From Hydrangea macrophylla (Eukaryota; Streptophyta; Magnoliopsida; Cornales; Hydrangeaceae): a stretch of 64,000 bases of DNA. Shown here piece by piece: positions 24,217 to 36,246 of the stretch (positions are counted from its first letter, which is position 1; every line of letters starts with the position of its first letter). Where the stretch lies: contig CM066995.1 in NCBI GenBank assembly GCA_033977485.1, positions 49,351,162 to 49,415,161 of the forward strand. The letters are read 5' to 3'. Made by a program: the position numbers and the translations under genes. Under the pieces are notes generated by a model. It made no database searches. It saw nothing but the letters and a program-made list of their open reading frames with translations, and was not told the origin of the DNA.

Positions 24217-24870
24217 ATGATACGACAGGAGGACAAACTCGGGACCCAAACGCCTAAGATTATTTCTATTAAGATTAGTCCTAATATAAGTAGTACCTTT
24301 TTGTCAGGTATAGATCCAGCTCAATCGTTCTTTGTACCAAATTTGTACGGGGGACACTGGGTCACCCAGGGCGCTATAGTTCCCGCCTCAGCAGCACTTT
24401 ACCACACCGCTATCGAGCAGCAAGTGGCTATGACTGTAAGCTAGAGCTTTAGGCATCAGATTCATGTGTTAGGACTGGTTGATTTATCTCGCATTCACCT
24501 GAAGATTCTATATCTTATTGAGGCTCAGCGTCTAATACTATTAGAGATGGTTTGCTTGGTTAACAGCGATGCCTTCTACCTACCCCTTAAGGTTCTGGTC
24601 CTGCATGCCCATCTTGCACAATTGGAGATGCCTCCACCAGTTATCCTTTTAGAGGATCCAGCGGTTCCTGTTGCCGAGGATGACGATGACAAGGAGTTTC
24701 ATTTGGTCCCTGCAGATGGGGAGGATGATGATGATGAGGATGGTAAAGGCCTAGATGACTTCGCGACTGGCCTTGAGAAGGAGATGGCAATGGAGCTAGT
24801 CCTACCCGAGGAGGTGTCAGTTGAGGCAGATGCCCCAGCGCCTGCTTCATCGTCGACCTCTCTGGGCTAG
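24217..24870 (+). pseudogene. Extra ORF between primer site and gag of element C, acidic C-terminus
   Basis: A 217-codon frame interrupted once by TAG (24442-24444), lying before gag and in the same frame. I do not recognise the product. The first half is neutral and hydrophobic. The second half is strongly acidic (EDDDDKEFHLVPADGEDDDD) and ends in an Ala/Ser-rich tail. Chromoviruses usually go from primer site to gag with only a short leader, so this is unusual. It could be a captured fragment or a leader that is open by chance, but its length and skewed composition argue for a former coding role. The stretch 24871-25224 shows nothing recognisable. Confidence 0.45.
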
Positions 24871-25224
24871 GATGGGGTGGACCCCTTTCATGTTCAATGA
24901 TTTTGCCCAATCGATTCGTTGGATTTGCTCACAGCCGCCTATGGAGATGATTGATGTCTTAGACATGACCTTGTACATATTAACTACTTTTAACTAGTAG
25001 CTCTATCTCTTTTTGCAATTGTATTTATATGCATTTGAGTGTATGGCAATGACCCCATTTTTGGCATTAACTCTTGCATGGACGAAGTACGTCCTAACCT
25101 ATACAGATAGGATAGGCATTGAGCTGATCATGCACACTTTTTGTATCAACTTGATCGAGAAGATATATATTGAAATTCTCTTTTGAATGATGTGGTCATT
25201 TAAAATGCTTAATATTATTGCTTT

Positions 25225-26235
25225 ATGAATATTTCTCATTCTTGTATCATTGATATGCATAGAACGGTTGGGAGACCAAGGAGAAACAGAAATTTGATCG
25301 AGGAAGCACCATTAGCTGCCGATCCCACAAGGATGTTTGAAGCTTTTGTCAGGCGTTTGGAAAGGATCAGAAACTCGAATGAAAATTGGCGAGATCACCA
25401 AACTGGAGATAAGTTGCTAGAGAGATTCCGTGCGCTAAGGCCCTAACAGTTTGTAGGTACCACGGAACCATGGAAAGCGGAACAATGGTTGAGACAAATG
25501 GACCGCATGTTCGAAGCTGTCCAGTGCAATGAGATGGATAAGAGGAGGTTAGCTACCTTCCAGTTGACCAATGCCACCGCAGACTGGTGTGACTCAGTGA
25601 TAGCCACTATCGGGAATGATGCTCCTATGGGGATGACTTAGACTGTGTTCAAGGGAAGAGTCTTGTAAAACTACTTTCTGGCTACAAAGAGGCATAGGAT
25701 GGAGAAGGAACTTATAGATTTGACTTAGGGAACTAAATAAGTGCAAGAGTAAACCACTCAGTTCGAGAGACTGTCTCGGTTTGCCCCTAATATGGTTGAT
25801 ACTGAGGAAAAGAAGATCTGTAAATATAACCAAGGGTTGACACTGCAGATTCGCCTCCTGACTCTCGGCCACCTAGATAAGTCTTTTGAGGGACTAGTCG
25901 GCCTGGCCACTGATCTGGAGGAAGATACTCGAGTGAACCACAAGCAATTTGACTTCTGACAGCCTCAGAAGGGTAATTTTGGAAATAAGCCACCAACATA
26001 TCGCACAGGGTCAGAAGAGAAATTTTGATGGAACCAAGAAAGCCCAAGCTGTCACCTATCCGACTCAACCTCGAGTTGGTGAAGGAAGTAGTGCTGGGAA
26101 ATGCTTCAACGGTGGCAACCCTGTTCATCTGGCTCGAGACTATAAGGCACCAAGGCATGCTACACAGTAAGGGATAGTCTACTACACCTGCGGCGAACCA
26201 GGGCACATTAGCAAGTTTTGCACTGCTCCTAAGTA
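25225..26235 (+). pseudogene. Gag with two zinc-knuckle remnants (element C)
   Basis: Gag capsid precursor. The start is probably at 25258 (MHRTVGRPRRNRN) or 25225. The core includes TEPWKAEQWLRQMDRMFEAV and LTNATADWCDSV. Downstream are a degraded knuckle near 26102 (CFNGGNPVHLARD) and a better one near 26190 (CGEPGHISKFC). Stops at 25444, 25639, 25666, 25726, 25738, 25750 and 25957 are mostly TAG/TAA at Gln or Trp positions. A frame change occurs near 25950. Confidence 0.85.
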
Positions 26236-26236
26236 G

Positions 26237-26980
26237 GTGACTTATGGTCAACAGGGTCAGACTCGCTTGAATGCTATTATTCCTGATGCTGCTAGATATG
26301 ATGAGACGGTGTATAAAGAAGGGGATTATGGAGAAGCTCAACCGGATCATCAAGCAGTGGAAGCTATATTAACCTTGTTTAACTCCCAAGTTAAAGTTTT
26401 ATTTGATACGGGTGCTACACTATCATTCATATCTGTTAATACTATTCGGAGATTGGGTATTTTGCCTCATCGCTTAGAGAAAACTTTGAAGGCTACCTCA
26501 CCATTGGGAGCCACTGTTAAGTTAGGACATGTGTGCAAGGACTATCCTCTACGGATAGGAGACCGTGAGATCCCATCTAGATTGATTGTCCTAACGATGA
26601 AGAGTTTGACATTATCTTAGGGATGGATTGGCTCACTTAGAACCAAAGCAACTTTGAATTGTGCGAGGAAGAGAATTTCATTCTCCGACAATGGGAATCA
26701 ATCCTTTGATTTCCAATATAACCCTTCGGGAGATATATTCCTCACAAGGTGTTTAGCCAACATCGAAGTCGTTAGTACAGAGATGACAGCATCGTCTATA
26801 TCTGTAGTCAAGGACTTTGAGGAAGTATTTCAAGAAATTTCTGGTCTACCGCCTGAGATAAGTATAGAGTTATGTATTGAGATTATATACCAGGTACCGC
26901 TTCAATCACTAAGGTTCCCTACAGAATGGCCCCCGGTTGGAATTGAAGGAACAAGTTTAAGAGGTTGAGAACCTGGGTTT
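26237..26980 (+). pseudogene. Aspartic protease and linker (element C)
   Basis: The frame carries VKVLFDTGATLSFISVN with the catalytic D-T-G. The D-I-I-L-G-M-D-W-L equivalent follows as a frame break near 26618, where the text reads in another frame. Stops at 26618 and 26639 separate it from the segment leading into RT. It is the processing enzyme of the polyprotein and is non-functional here. Confidence 0.8.
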
Positions 26981-28300
26981 TGTTCATCCAAGTACATCTC
27001 CATGGGGAGCACCGGTATTATTCGTGAAGAAGAAGGATAGGACACTTCGGCTGTGTATTGACTATAGAGAATTGAACCGAGTCATTATCAAGAATAAGCA
27101 TCCTTTCCCCCGGATCGACGATTTGTTTGATCAACTATAAGGAGCTACCACATTCTCTAAGATAGACCTATGGTGGGGATATCATTAGTTGAGGGTATAG
27201 AAAGAAGATATACATAAGACTGCTTTCAGGACCCGATATGGTCACTATGAATTTTGGGTAATGCCATTTGGAATGAGGAATGACCCGGCATTATTCATGG
27301 ATCTGATGAACAGAGTGTTCAAGCCTTATTTGGACCAGTTTGTCATCGTCTTTATAGATGATATCTTAATCTATTCTAAGTCAAAAGAAGAACATGAGTG
27401 ACACCTACGGATAACGATGCAGACACTCAAGGACCACCACTTGTACGCCAAGTTCAGTAAGCATGAGTTCTGGTTACAAGAAGTAAAATTTTTGGGACAC
27501 AATGTGTCATCTCAAGGGATTTTTGTGGATTCATCCAAGACAAATGCTGTGTCAAACTGGGTTAGGACAACCAACCCAACAGAAGTTAGGAGTTTCCTTG
27601 TACTCGCAGGTTATTACCGGAGGTTTGTCGAAGGATTCTCTAAGATAGCCACGCCATTTATCGGATTGACCAGGAAAGCTCAGAAGTTCGAATGGGCAGA
27701 GAAGCATGAACGCGCCTTTCTTGAGTTGAAAGAGAGACTCAATACCACACCGGTACTAGCCATATCCAAGCCTAATGAGAAGTTCACTATCTTTAGTGAC
27801 ACGTCTTATCAAGGGCTAGGGTGTGTACTTATGCAAGATGGTAAAGTTATCACCTATGGGTCTAGACAGCTAAAGCTAAATGAGTTAAATTACCCCATTC
27901 ATGATTTAGAATTGGCGGTAGTAGTATTTGCACTCAAGATTTGGAGACACTATCTCTACGGTGAGAAGTTTGATTTATTCTCCGATCACAAGAGTCTGAA
28001 ATATTTGTTCACACAGAAAGAGTTGAACATGAGGCAGCGCAGATGGATGGAGTTAATCAAAGATTATGACTTCAAGTTAGAATACCACCCTGGTAAAGCT
28101 AATGTGGTTGTCGATGCCTTAAGTCAACAAAACCGTGGAACGATCGCCTCTTTGATGGTTAGAGAATGGCGAGCATTGGAGACGTTGGTTGAGTTTGATG
28201 TGCAGGATACTAAGGAAGGAGAAGGGCAACTAGTTGAATGTCTTGTCCTACAGCCAATTCTTATTGACTGCATCATCGAAGCACAGAAAGAAGACGAGAA
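26981..28300 (+). pseudogene. Reverse transcriptase and RNase H (element C)
   Basis: RT motifs in frame: [18 protein letters not shown] (27024 on), KIDL and the intact active site [11 protein letters not shown] near 27350. Thumb and connection follow ([12 protein letters not shown]). RNase H has [13 protein letters not shown], the [12 protein letters not shown] segment and DHKSLKYLF with the [14 protein letters not shown] end. Stops at 27137, 27188, 27197 and 27398 fall at expected Gln or Trp positions. From 27417 the frame is open for 363 codons. Confidence 0.9.
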
Positions 28301-29104
28301 GTTTCAGACATGGTTTGTGAAAATGTTAGAAAAAGATCCAACAGAATGGAAAGTGGGAGTTGACAGAGGATATCGATGCAGAGACAGATTATGTGTGCCA
28401 TATTGTGGAGAGCTAAGAAATGATATTCTGGAGGAAGCACATAAGTCAAGATATACAGTCCACCCAGGAGGGACAAAAATGTACAAGGATTTGAAGAGAA
28501 ATTTCTAGTGGGAAGGTATGAAGAGGGACGTGGCAGAATTCGTGTCCAAGTGTTTGACATGTCAATAAGTCAAAGCTGAATATCAGAGGCCTTCAATTGT
28601 TGCAACCGCTACCTGTTCCAGGTTAGAAGTGGGAGCACATCACCATGGATTTTGTAGTGGGATTGCCTCGATCTCAGCAGAATCATGATTCCATTTGGGT
28701 AATTGTGGATTATTTGACTAAGTCAGCGGATTTCATTGCTTATAGTATGACATACCCGGTAGAAAAGATGAGCCGAATATACATACAACAAGTTGTGCGA
28801 CTTCACGGTGCACCTGTGTCAATTGTGTCAGATCGTGACGCACGTTTTACTTCTAGATTTTGGGAAAGTTTGCAAGAAGCCATGGGAACCTCGCTCAAAA
28901 TGAGTACTACTTTTCATCCTCAGACAGACGGGAAAACTGAGCGTGTTAATCAGATCATGTAGGATATGCTTAGGGCTTGTGTTATCGATTTTGAATAATC
29001 TTGGGAGATGCACTTGCCTTTGGTCGAATTTGCCTATAACAATAGTTATCACACGATTATCGGGATGGCTCCTTTCGAAGCATTGTATGGATGACCATGT
29101 CATT

Positions 29105-30212
29105 TGTGACGCCCCGCAAAAATAAAGGGTATTTTTATTAAAAATAAATAAAATGAATTACATTTGAGTGCCCAAAATTACATTTAAATTCGTTTACATG
29201 GTTAGGACCCAAATAACTCGAACCCACACGGTACTCTAATGTGCTCCAATTTGACTGCTACCAATGGTACCTGCATCTAAAATAACACACGGGGAAGTAT
29301 ACAATATGACAGGAATAATAAAGGCTCAAAAGTACAATGAACAACCACGACGACATAAAAGTTGCTAGGATTAAATAAAATAGACCAATCACTCAACCCA
29401 CCCGTTCACACAATTTACCCGCTCACCCACAAGAGCATTATACCAGGTTCCTCTTGGTAACATAGCAATAAGAGACACCAACCTCACCTCACCCGTCATC
29501 ATTCCTCGGTCCCTGAGGCCTGTTGGATCTTGGTAGGTGCTCATTGCTCATGTACCCTTTAGTTCCATAGTATTAACCAAAATAATATGTTAATATTATT
29601 TAACCAAAAAGACATGGATTTCAATAAAAAGACAACTTAAATCAAAGAGAGTACAAATAGGGATGACAAGGAAAATACTCCGGAGATTTAAGAGCATATT
29701 GTACACAACCCCGTACCTTAAAAATAATGTTGATCACTTTCTCCACTCTCTGAATATATATGTATATGTGTGAATATATATAACTATATGTGTGTGGATC
29801 AATATATGTGTGTGTGTAATAATTTCTGTCGAGAGAGAGAGAGACAGTGAGTTGATGAGAGTTGCTGGAGGGATATAGAGAGAATAAAGAGGCAGTGGAG
29901 AGACTGAGAGGTAAGTAGTGTATAAATAATGAAACAAAAGCTTGGCCTCCACTCACAAAACACACTCCACATTATTCTCCACTCACAAACTTTCCAACAC
30001 ATCTTCCACTTCACAAACACCCACCACAAAAACACACGTACACACTGCACAAAATTATTTGAGTGGATTCCAAATGTTCATGAGGTACCCTTGTGTGTGT
30101 TGAGCTTACGCAATGATACACACACACAGGTAAAAATTATACTGCCCATATTTTAAATATGGTATATTTTTTTTTATTATTAAAAAGCGAAAATAAAATA
30201 CGGGGTATTACA
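29105..30212 (-). repeat. 3' LTR of element J
   Basis: 1108 bp and identical to the other LTR by eye. It includes short (AT)/(GT) and GA microsatellite-like stretches (about 29752-29890). On the - strand an ATTATTTATACAC sequence near 29915-29930 is a possible promoter. ORFs inside appear twice only because the LTR is duplicated. Confidence 0.95.
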
Positions 30213-30424
30213 CTCTACCCTCCTTAAAAGAATTTCGTCCGCGAAATTAAAGTATAAATATTTTGACAAACAACTTGAAATTTCAAAAGATTTTTTTTTT
30301 TTTTTTTTTTTATAGACAAAAAAATCCAAATAGTACAAATAAATAGTACTACCCTCATTGATTCCCCCAGGCGATGTGGAACTAAGTCCTACATTTCCGG
30401 CTGGGTACAGGCTCTGATACCATT
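30213..30424 (-). other. Interior of element J: primer site, polypurine tract and chromovirus-like 3' remnant
   Basis: 212 bp. Besides primer site and polypurine tract it contains TTTCGCGGACGAAATTC on the - strand (about 30227-30245). This resembles TTTCGGGGACGAAACCC just after the pol stop of element C (about 32134-32150). A run of about 23 T residues lies at 30290-30312. The interior therefore looks like the two ends of a chromovirus joined after loss of gag-pol. Confidence 0.85.
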
Positions 30425-31532
30425 TGTGACGCCCCGCAAAAATAAAGGGTATTTTTATTAAAAATAAATAAAATGAATTACATTTGAGTGCCCAAAATTA
30501 CATTTAAATTCGTTTACATGGTTAGGACCCAAATAACTCGAACCCACACGGTACTCTAATGTGCTCCAATTTGACTGCTACCAATGGTACCTGCATCTAA
30601 AATAACACACGGGGAAGTATACAATATGACAGGAATAATAAAGGCTCAAAAGTACAATGAACAACCACGACGACATAAAAGTTGCTAGGATTAAATAAAA
30701 TAGACCAATCACTCAACCCACCCGTTCACACAATTTACCCGCTCACCCACAAGAGCATTATACCAGGTTCCTCTTGGTAACATAGCAATAAGAGACACCA
30801 ACCTCACCTCACCCGTCATCATTCCTCGGTCCCTGAGGCCTGTTGGATCTTGGTAGGTGCTCATTGCTCATGTACCCTTTAGTTCCATAGTATTAACCAA
30901 AATAATATGTTAATATTATTTAACCAAAAAGACATGGATTTCAATAAAAAGACAACTTAAATCAAAGAGAGTACAAATAGGGATGACAAGGAAAATACTC
31001 CGGAGATTTAAGAGCATATTGTACACAACCCCGTACCTTAAAAATAATGTTGATCACTTTCTCCACTCTCTGAATATATATGTATATGTGTGAATATATA
31101 TAACTATATGTGTGTGGATCAATATATGTGTGTGTGTAATAATTTCTGTCGAGAGAGAGAGAGACAGTGAGTTGATGAGAGTTGCTGGAGGGATATAGAG
31201 AGAATAAAGAGGCAGTGGAGAGACTGAGAGGTAAGTAGTGTATAAATAATGAAACAAAAGCTTGGCCTCCACTCACAAAACACACTCCACATTATTCTCC
31301 ACTCACAAACTTTCCAACACATCTTCCACTTCACAAACACCCACCACAAAAACACACGTACACACTGCACAAAATTATTTGAGTGGATTCCAAATGTTCA
31401 TGAGGTACCCTTGTGTGTGTTGAGCTTACGCAATGATACACACACACAGGTAAAAATTATACTGCCCATATTTTAAATATGGTATATTTTTTTTTATTAT
31501 TAAAAAGCGAAAATAAAATACGGGGTATTACA
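30425..31532 (-). repeat. 5' LTR of element J
   Basis: Offset from the first copy by exactly 1320 bp. No substitution was seen in a line-by-line comparison. Confidence 0.95.
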
Positions 31533-32155
31533 TCATTCTCCATTGTGTTGGGCAGAAGTTGGAGACAGAGAGTTGTTGGGGCCAGATTTGGTTAGAGAAA
31601 CTAACGAGAAAATTTCCTTGGTCAATGAGAGGATGAGAACCGCTCAAAGCCGATATAAAAGTTATGTCGATCGACACCGAAAAGATTTGGAATTCAGTGT
31701 CGGAGATCACGTAGTCCTCAAAGTTTCACCATCCCGAGGAGTGGTACGCTTTGGTCTCAAGAGAGGAAAGCTAGCCCTGCATTTTATTGCATCGTTCAAA
31801 ATTTTAGAACGTGTTAGGAAAGTGACTTATCGACTCGCATTGCCACCCAAGATGTCTGGGGTTCACAATTTGTTCTATGTGAGTATGCTGAGGAAGTACA
31901 TATGGGATCCCTTGCACGTGGTTAGTTTTGACGATATTAAGACGAGTCATAACGTTTCCTATAAGGAGAGACCCGTGAAAATTCTAGATCAGAGTATCAA
32001 TAAATTGAGGAATAAGGATATTCCATTGGTAAAGGTTCAATGGAATCACCATGATGAGAATGAAGCCTCATGGAAAGTTGAAGCCGATATGAGGAAGAAG
32101 TACCCAGAATTTTTCATGACTAATTAGTCTTGGTTTCGGGGACGAAACCCTGTTT

Positions 32156-32168
32156 AAGGGAGGAAGGA
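32156..32168 (+). other. Polypurine tract of element C
   Basis: AAGGGAGGAAGGA immediately before the 3' LTR start TGTAACAACC (32169). It follows the pol stop at 32125-32127 and the TTTCGGGGACGAAACCC motif. Confidence 0.85.
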
Positions 32169-32631
32169 TGTAACAACCTGCATTTTAATTTAATAATTTT
32201 AATATGCATTTCCATATTTAATCTATATTGTTGATTTCATATTCAATTCACATATTCTAAATTTCATTTCTGGTTTTATTTCTATTAAAATTCTTATTAG
32301 GGTCAAACTGCAATTTTTGTAAATGTAGTGATACTAGTGTTGGATTCCAAAATCTGTATTTCAAAAGGGTGAAAATATTTTCTTTTAACTCGAATTGTAT
32401 TTTTATAAAACCAGAGAATTATTTCTTACGTTAAAATCAATTTTCTAAATTTTCGTGGTAAGCATCGCGCCGCGAAAATACCATTTTATGTTCAAAATTG
32501 TCCGCGCCGCGATGAACTTCCACAGATTTTGAAAGTGACATAAAGTTAGATTAGACTTTTGCTTTTTTCCCAATTATGGAAACTAATGATTGGGTAGGGC
32601 TTTGTTTGGCTATGCAATGTGTGAGTATTAT

Positions 32632-34278
32632 TGACAAGCGGGAGTATTTGTAAAATACAATCGCGCTAAAAGAAGAAGATACACTAAATTAGTTTACAAT
32701 TCCCCTATTTATCTGCAATTTGAATTACAATGCCCATTTTTATACAATATGATTAATCTATGATAAGTGGTATTGTTTTAGTGGTTATGTGTGCAGATCA
32801 CTGTTGCTGTGTGGAGAATTGAATAAGCAAGATAAAAGGAATGATTGGCTTTAATGAAGACAAGTCAAAAATGAAAAGAGAGTTTTGAGCGATCAAAGAA
32901 GGCTCGAGCGATCGAGGTTTCGATCGATCGAAAGCAGCTCAAGCGCTCGAAGATCCCAGAAGTTCAATCGATCGAGAGATGTTCGATCGATCGAACATGG
33001 CTTTTATCAGAACCTACGCGCACGCAGCGGGGACATTTTTTTTAACCCTAGCCTTAGGTTTTTCTATATATATCAGTTGTATTCACGTCGTAAAGGACGC
33101 CCACTTCTAGTTTTTGTCAGTTTATAGAGGGAATTAGAGAGTTTTTATATTATTTTTGTAGGTTTCAAGGTATCACATTGCTTGTTTTTGGATTTTCAAG
33201 TAGTTTGATCTTAATACATCGTCTCAGGTTTTGCTATTTCAGTTTATTTATAATCTGTTTATTGTTTCTGGTAGTATTAGTAAAGTTAATCATAATCTTG
33301 CATGCTAAATAGTGTTATACTTAGAGTTTTCACAGTTTTTATGTTAAAATTGCAACCAAACGCATCTCTAATGAATTTTTACGTTAAAAACAAATCGCAG
33401 ACACTCCAGACTATGTCTGAGTAGTCCTTGGGTTGGGAGATCGTGATGAAACTCTGATTTCAAGCCTTTTCCATGCAGCAGAATAATTCATGTGTTCGAT
33501 CGATCGAAGTTATTTCGATCGATCAGAGCAGAGACACAGTCGATCGATCGTAGACATTTCGATCGATCGAGAGATGAAGATGCTCGATCGATCGAAAGCG
33601 CGTCGATCGATCGAAACCTCTGATTCTTGAGAACATTCAATACAGTATTCCTAGACTTTCTATTTTATAGATTTGTTATCAAACTATCCCTAAATGCTCA
33701 GTTTGTCGAAATAGTCTCTAAACTTAAAGCCTTAAAGCATTTTTCTTCAATATCTTTTGCAAACCACTCTAATGCTAACTCCATTGTGGGTGCGAGTCTT
33801 AACTATTGATTTAAACTGCTTTCATGTATTTTGAACTTAATTTGGATGATATAGTCCCGGTCATGAAAGGGCTATGGATTCTCTATCTTTAAAAAAATAT
33901 GAAATATTGTAGAAGATGTACTCCAATGAGCTTTAATGTAATTGCATGGTAGATGGCTAGGTCATTGTGAATTTGCGTGATCCCAACATTTCCCTTTTAT
34001 TAAGAAAACCAGTTTTTAAAATATCGCTCTAGTTAATTAGTTAGCTATTAGTTTAAAGTAATCTAGTTGTTTTTAATTTTACTAGTTAATCGTAGAACTT
34101 TGTGTTCTACAGTTTCCTTAAGCATTAAATTTTCTTTTTCTTTTTAGAGTTTAATCTAGGTAATTAATTTCCAAACCTTCCCTGTGGGATCGGCCTGGAC
34201 TTCCAGTACTGTATTACTTGCACGATTACCTACACTTGGGTATAGCACACAAGCGCACACAGAAAAATTCTTGTGTCA
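32632..34278 (+). repeat. 5' LTR of element D
   Basis: 1647 bp, TGACAAGC to TTGTGTCA. TTCGATCGATCGAA-type palindromes lie at 32887-32998 and 33494-33622. A TATA box (CTATATATATC, about 33064-33074) lies between them, about 65 bp after the first cluster. The Athila-type LTR end CCTGTGGGATCGGCCTGGAC is at about 34180-34200. Confidence 0.93.
32887..33074 (+). promoter_or_regulatory. LTR promoter of element D with GATCGATC palindrome cluster
   Basis: Five to six copies or variants of TTCGATCGATCGAA and CAAGCGCTCGAAG immediately upstream of CTATATATATC. The order of motif variants (CAAGCGCT, then CAATCGATCGA, then TTCGATCGATCGAAC) is the same as in the internal module at 41261-41371. Confidence 0.6.
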
Positions 34279-34284
34279 AGTTTT

Positions 34285-34302
34285 TAGCGCCGTTGCCGGG
34301 GA
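34285..34302 (+). other. Primer-binding site, tRNA-Asp (element D)
   Basis: TAGCGCCGTTGCCGGGGA, the 18-nt tRNA-Asp complement with one G-to-A change. It lies 6 nt after the LTR, and complementarity stops after 18 nt. Confidence 0.92.
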
Positions 34303-34407
34303 AGGCGACAAATTAATACTTAGTTTACCTCAATCTATCTCTATCTATTTCTGTTTTCTTTTTCTTTTCTTCTTTAGATTAAAATCTCTTAGGATTTTTT
34401 CCCGTTC

Positions 34408-36183
34408 ATGTACGAAAATTCCATCGAAGGAATTCTTGGAAATCCATTCTACTTAGCCAATTCTTCTAATTCTATTAATCACATAGCTACACCTATTGAT
34501 TCAATGGTCGATAATCAGAGTGAGAACGGTGATAATGTGGTTGTACCAATCAACGATTCACTTCGTCCTTTGTGCGATCTCATGACACCTGAACATGCTC
34601 CAACACCTTCTTGTATTCTCATTCCACCTCATGCTGGCGAATTTCAATTTCGTAATGGAATGATTCAACTCCTTCCTACCTTCCATGGAATGGATAGCGA
34701 GAAGGCATATCTACACGTCAAGGACTTCGAGGATGTTTGTAAAATATTTTCACAAAATTGTCCTGTAGATGTGACACGCCTAATGCTGTTTCCTTTCACC
34801 TTGAAGAATAAAGCAAAAGCGTGGCTACTCACGTTGAAGCCGAATTCAATCTATACCTGGCATGCGATGAACACTGCATTTCTAAAGAAAATCTTTCCAC
34901 CTCGCATGACCACTGAGCTTAAACGACAAATTAACTCTTACAAACAAAAGAGCAATGAAACCTTCACCCAAACTTGGGAGCGTTTCAAAGATTTGCTTCT
35001 ATCATGCCCACATCATGGGTATGAGAAATGGGGAACCATAAGCTACTTTGACGAAGGGTTAAATGGTGAAAGTAAAAAGTTGGTCGAGACTATGAGTTCA
35101 GGACCATTTCTTCGCAAAAATACTGAAAAAGTTGAAGCTCACTTTGAGTGGCTAGCTGAACATGCCCATGAATGGTCCAATTCTGAAGATATTCCACGCT
35201 CACAGATATCCTGTGTAGAGGAGAAGAGTTTATACCAACTAAAAAGTGAAGATCACTTAATGAATAAATACGAGGAATTAGCTAAGAAAGTAGAGGAATT
35301 AGGGATGAAAGGGGAAGGTTCTAGGTAGGTTTTACCTGAAGAACCCTGCGGCACATGCAATATGTTGGGGCATACCAATCAGTACTGTCCCAATGTGCCG
35401 TATTTTCAAGAACAACCCCCCATGGAAATAAATGACATGTAAGGATATAGGGGGGCGGGGAATTCCTACAATAACTATAATTCACAAAATAATAACAACA
35501 GATGGAATCACCCCGGGTTTGAATGGAAAAATAATGTTGGGACCCAAAATCAATACCAACAACAGCCCTATAATAATAATAACCAATGTTAAGGGCAATT
35601 CAATAGGCAGCCCCAGCCATTCAATCAAAATAGACCTAATAACTATAACCAAGTGCAACCCTCTAATCAACAGTCGAACGTGTACGTTCCCCCACACAAA
35701 AAGGCATAGGAGGAAGATCCTCTCTCTAACGTGAATCTAACGCAACTATTAATTCAAATGACGAGCAAAATGTCTGTGACATTAGAGAGGATGGGTGCAC
35801 GACAAGAGGGATTGGGTGGAACATTTCCTGCCCAACCACTTCAAAACCCTAGGGGATACAACAATGATCCCACTAACCATGAACAAGCTAAAGCCATGAC
35901 TACTCTGAGAAGCGGCAAGACTATAGGGCTAAATATGCCTCTCTCTACTCCTGAAGAGTATGAAGAGGACGAAGTGGTAAATAAAAACAAACCTTCTACT
36001 CAGGAAGAGGAGCCATCCACTCATAATGAACCGTTAGAAATAAATACTGAAGCTCCTAAACAAGTAGAGGAAGTTGAGAGAAAGTCCGGAAAGGAGTCCG
36101 TTAACGACGAAGTACCCAAATGCCCTTTCCCCGCGCCTCATCCTCAGAGGCTTAGGAACCTCAAAAATGAGGCAAAGAATTAG
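34408..36183 (+). pseudogene. Gag (element D)
   Basis: Athila gag in frame with pol. The capsid-like part (34408-35328) has GMDSEKAYLHVKDFEDVCKI, the KAWLLTLKPNS segment and ERFKDLLLSCPHHG. A zinc knuckle, CGTCNMLGHTNQYC (C-X2-C-X4-H-X4-C, about 35347), follows. An Asn/Gln-rich stretch and a coiled-coil segment (LTQLLIQMTSKMSVTLERMG) come next. Stops at 35326, 35440, 35587, 35707 and 36181 are TAG/TAA, four of them clearly at Gln codons. Confidence 0.88.
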
Positions 36184-36246
36184 GAGTTCTTGGAACTGTT
36201 CAAACAAGTCAAAATCAATCTTCCACTCCTTGATGCAATCAAATAA

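Larger units (their letters stand above)
29105..31532 (-). mobile_element. Miniature LTR retrotransposon with long identical LTRs and 212-bp interior (J)
   Basis: Two 1108-bp direct repeats (29105-30212 and 30425-31532) match in every line I compared, and only 212 bp separate them. An exact 5-bp duplication, TCATT (29100-29104 and 31533-31537), flanks the element, and removing it restores the integrase reading of C. The orientation is -: the interior begins with a tRNA-iMet primer site (TGGTATCAGAGC, about 30411-30422) and ends with a polypurine tract (AAGGAGGGTAGAG). LTRs start TGTAATACCCCG and end GGCGTCACA on the - strand. There is no gag or pol. LTR identity implies a very recent insertion. 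The LTRs are far longer than those of typical TRIM elements and the interior far shorter than in LARD elements. Confidence 0.95.
28301..32127 (+). pseudogene. Integrase with chromodomain, split by element J (element C)
   Basis: The HHCC zinc finger spans 28435-28565 ([14 protein letters not shown] then CLTCQ). The DDE core has HITMDFVVGLPRS, SIVSDRDARFTSRFW and HPQTDGKTERVNQ, so all three catalytic residues are present. At 29104 the frame is broken by J and resumes at 31538 with SPLCWAEVGD, after the TCATT duplication. The C-terminus has a GPY/F-like module and a chromodomain near 31960-32110 (YKERPVKILDQS..., VKVQWNHHDENEASWK). Chromodomains of this type are thought to direct insertion to particular chromatin. 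Stops at 28506, 28567, 28625 and 28960 fit Trp or Gln decay. Confidence 0.88.

Noticed and set aside
29642..31476. Pairs of identical 72-107-residue ORFs on both strands.
   Set aside because: They occur twice only because the LTR of J is duplicated; composition is microsatellite-like and there is no protein motif.
29105..31532. Assembly artefact explaining the identical 1108-bp repeats.
   Set aside because: The exact 5-bp target duplication, the correct primer site and polypurine tract, and the clean interruption of the integrase frame are what a real insertion predicts.
33494..33622. CRISPR-like short repeats (GATCGATCGAA).
   Set aside because: Spacing is irregular, motifs are palindromic and variable, and the context is a plant LTR with no cas genes.
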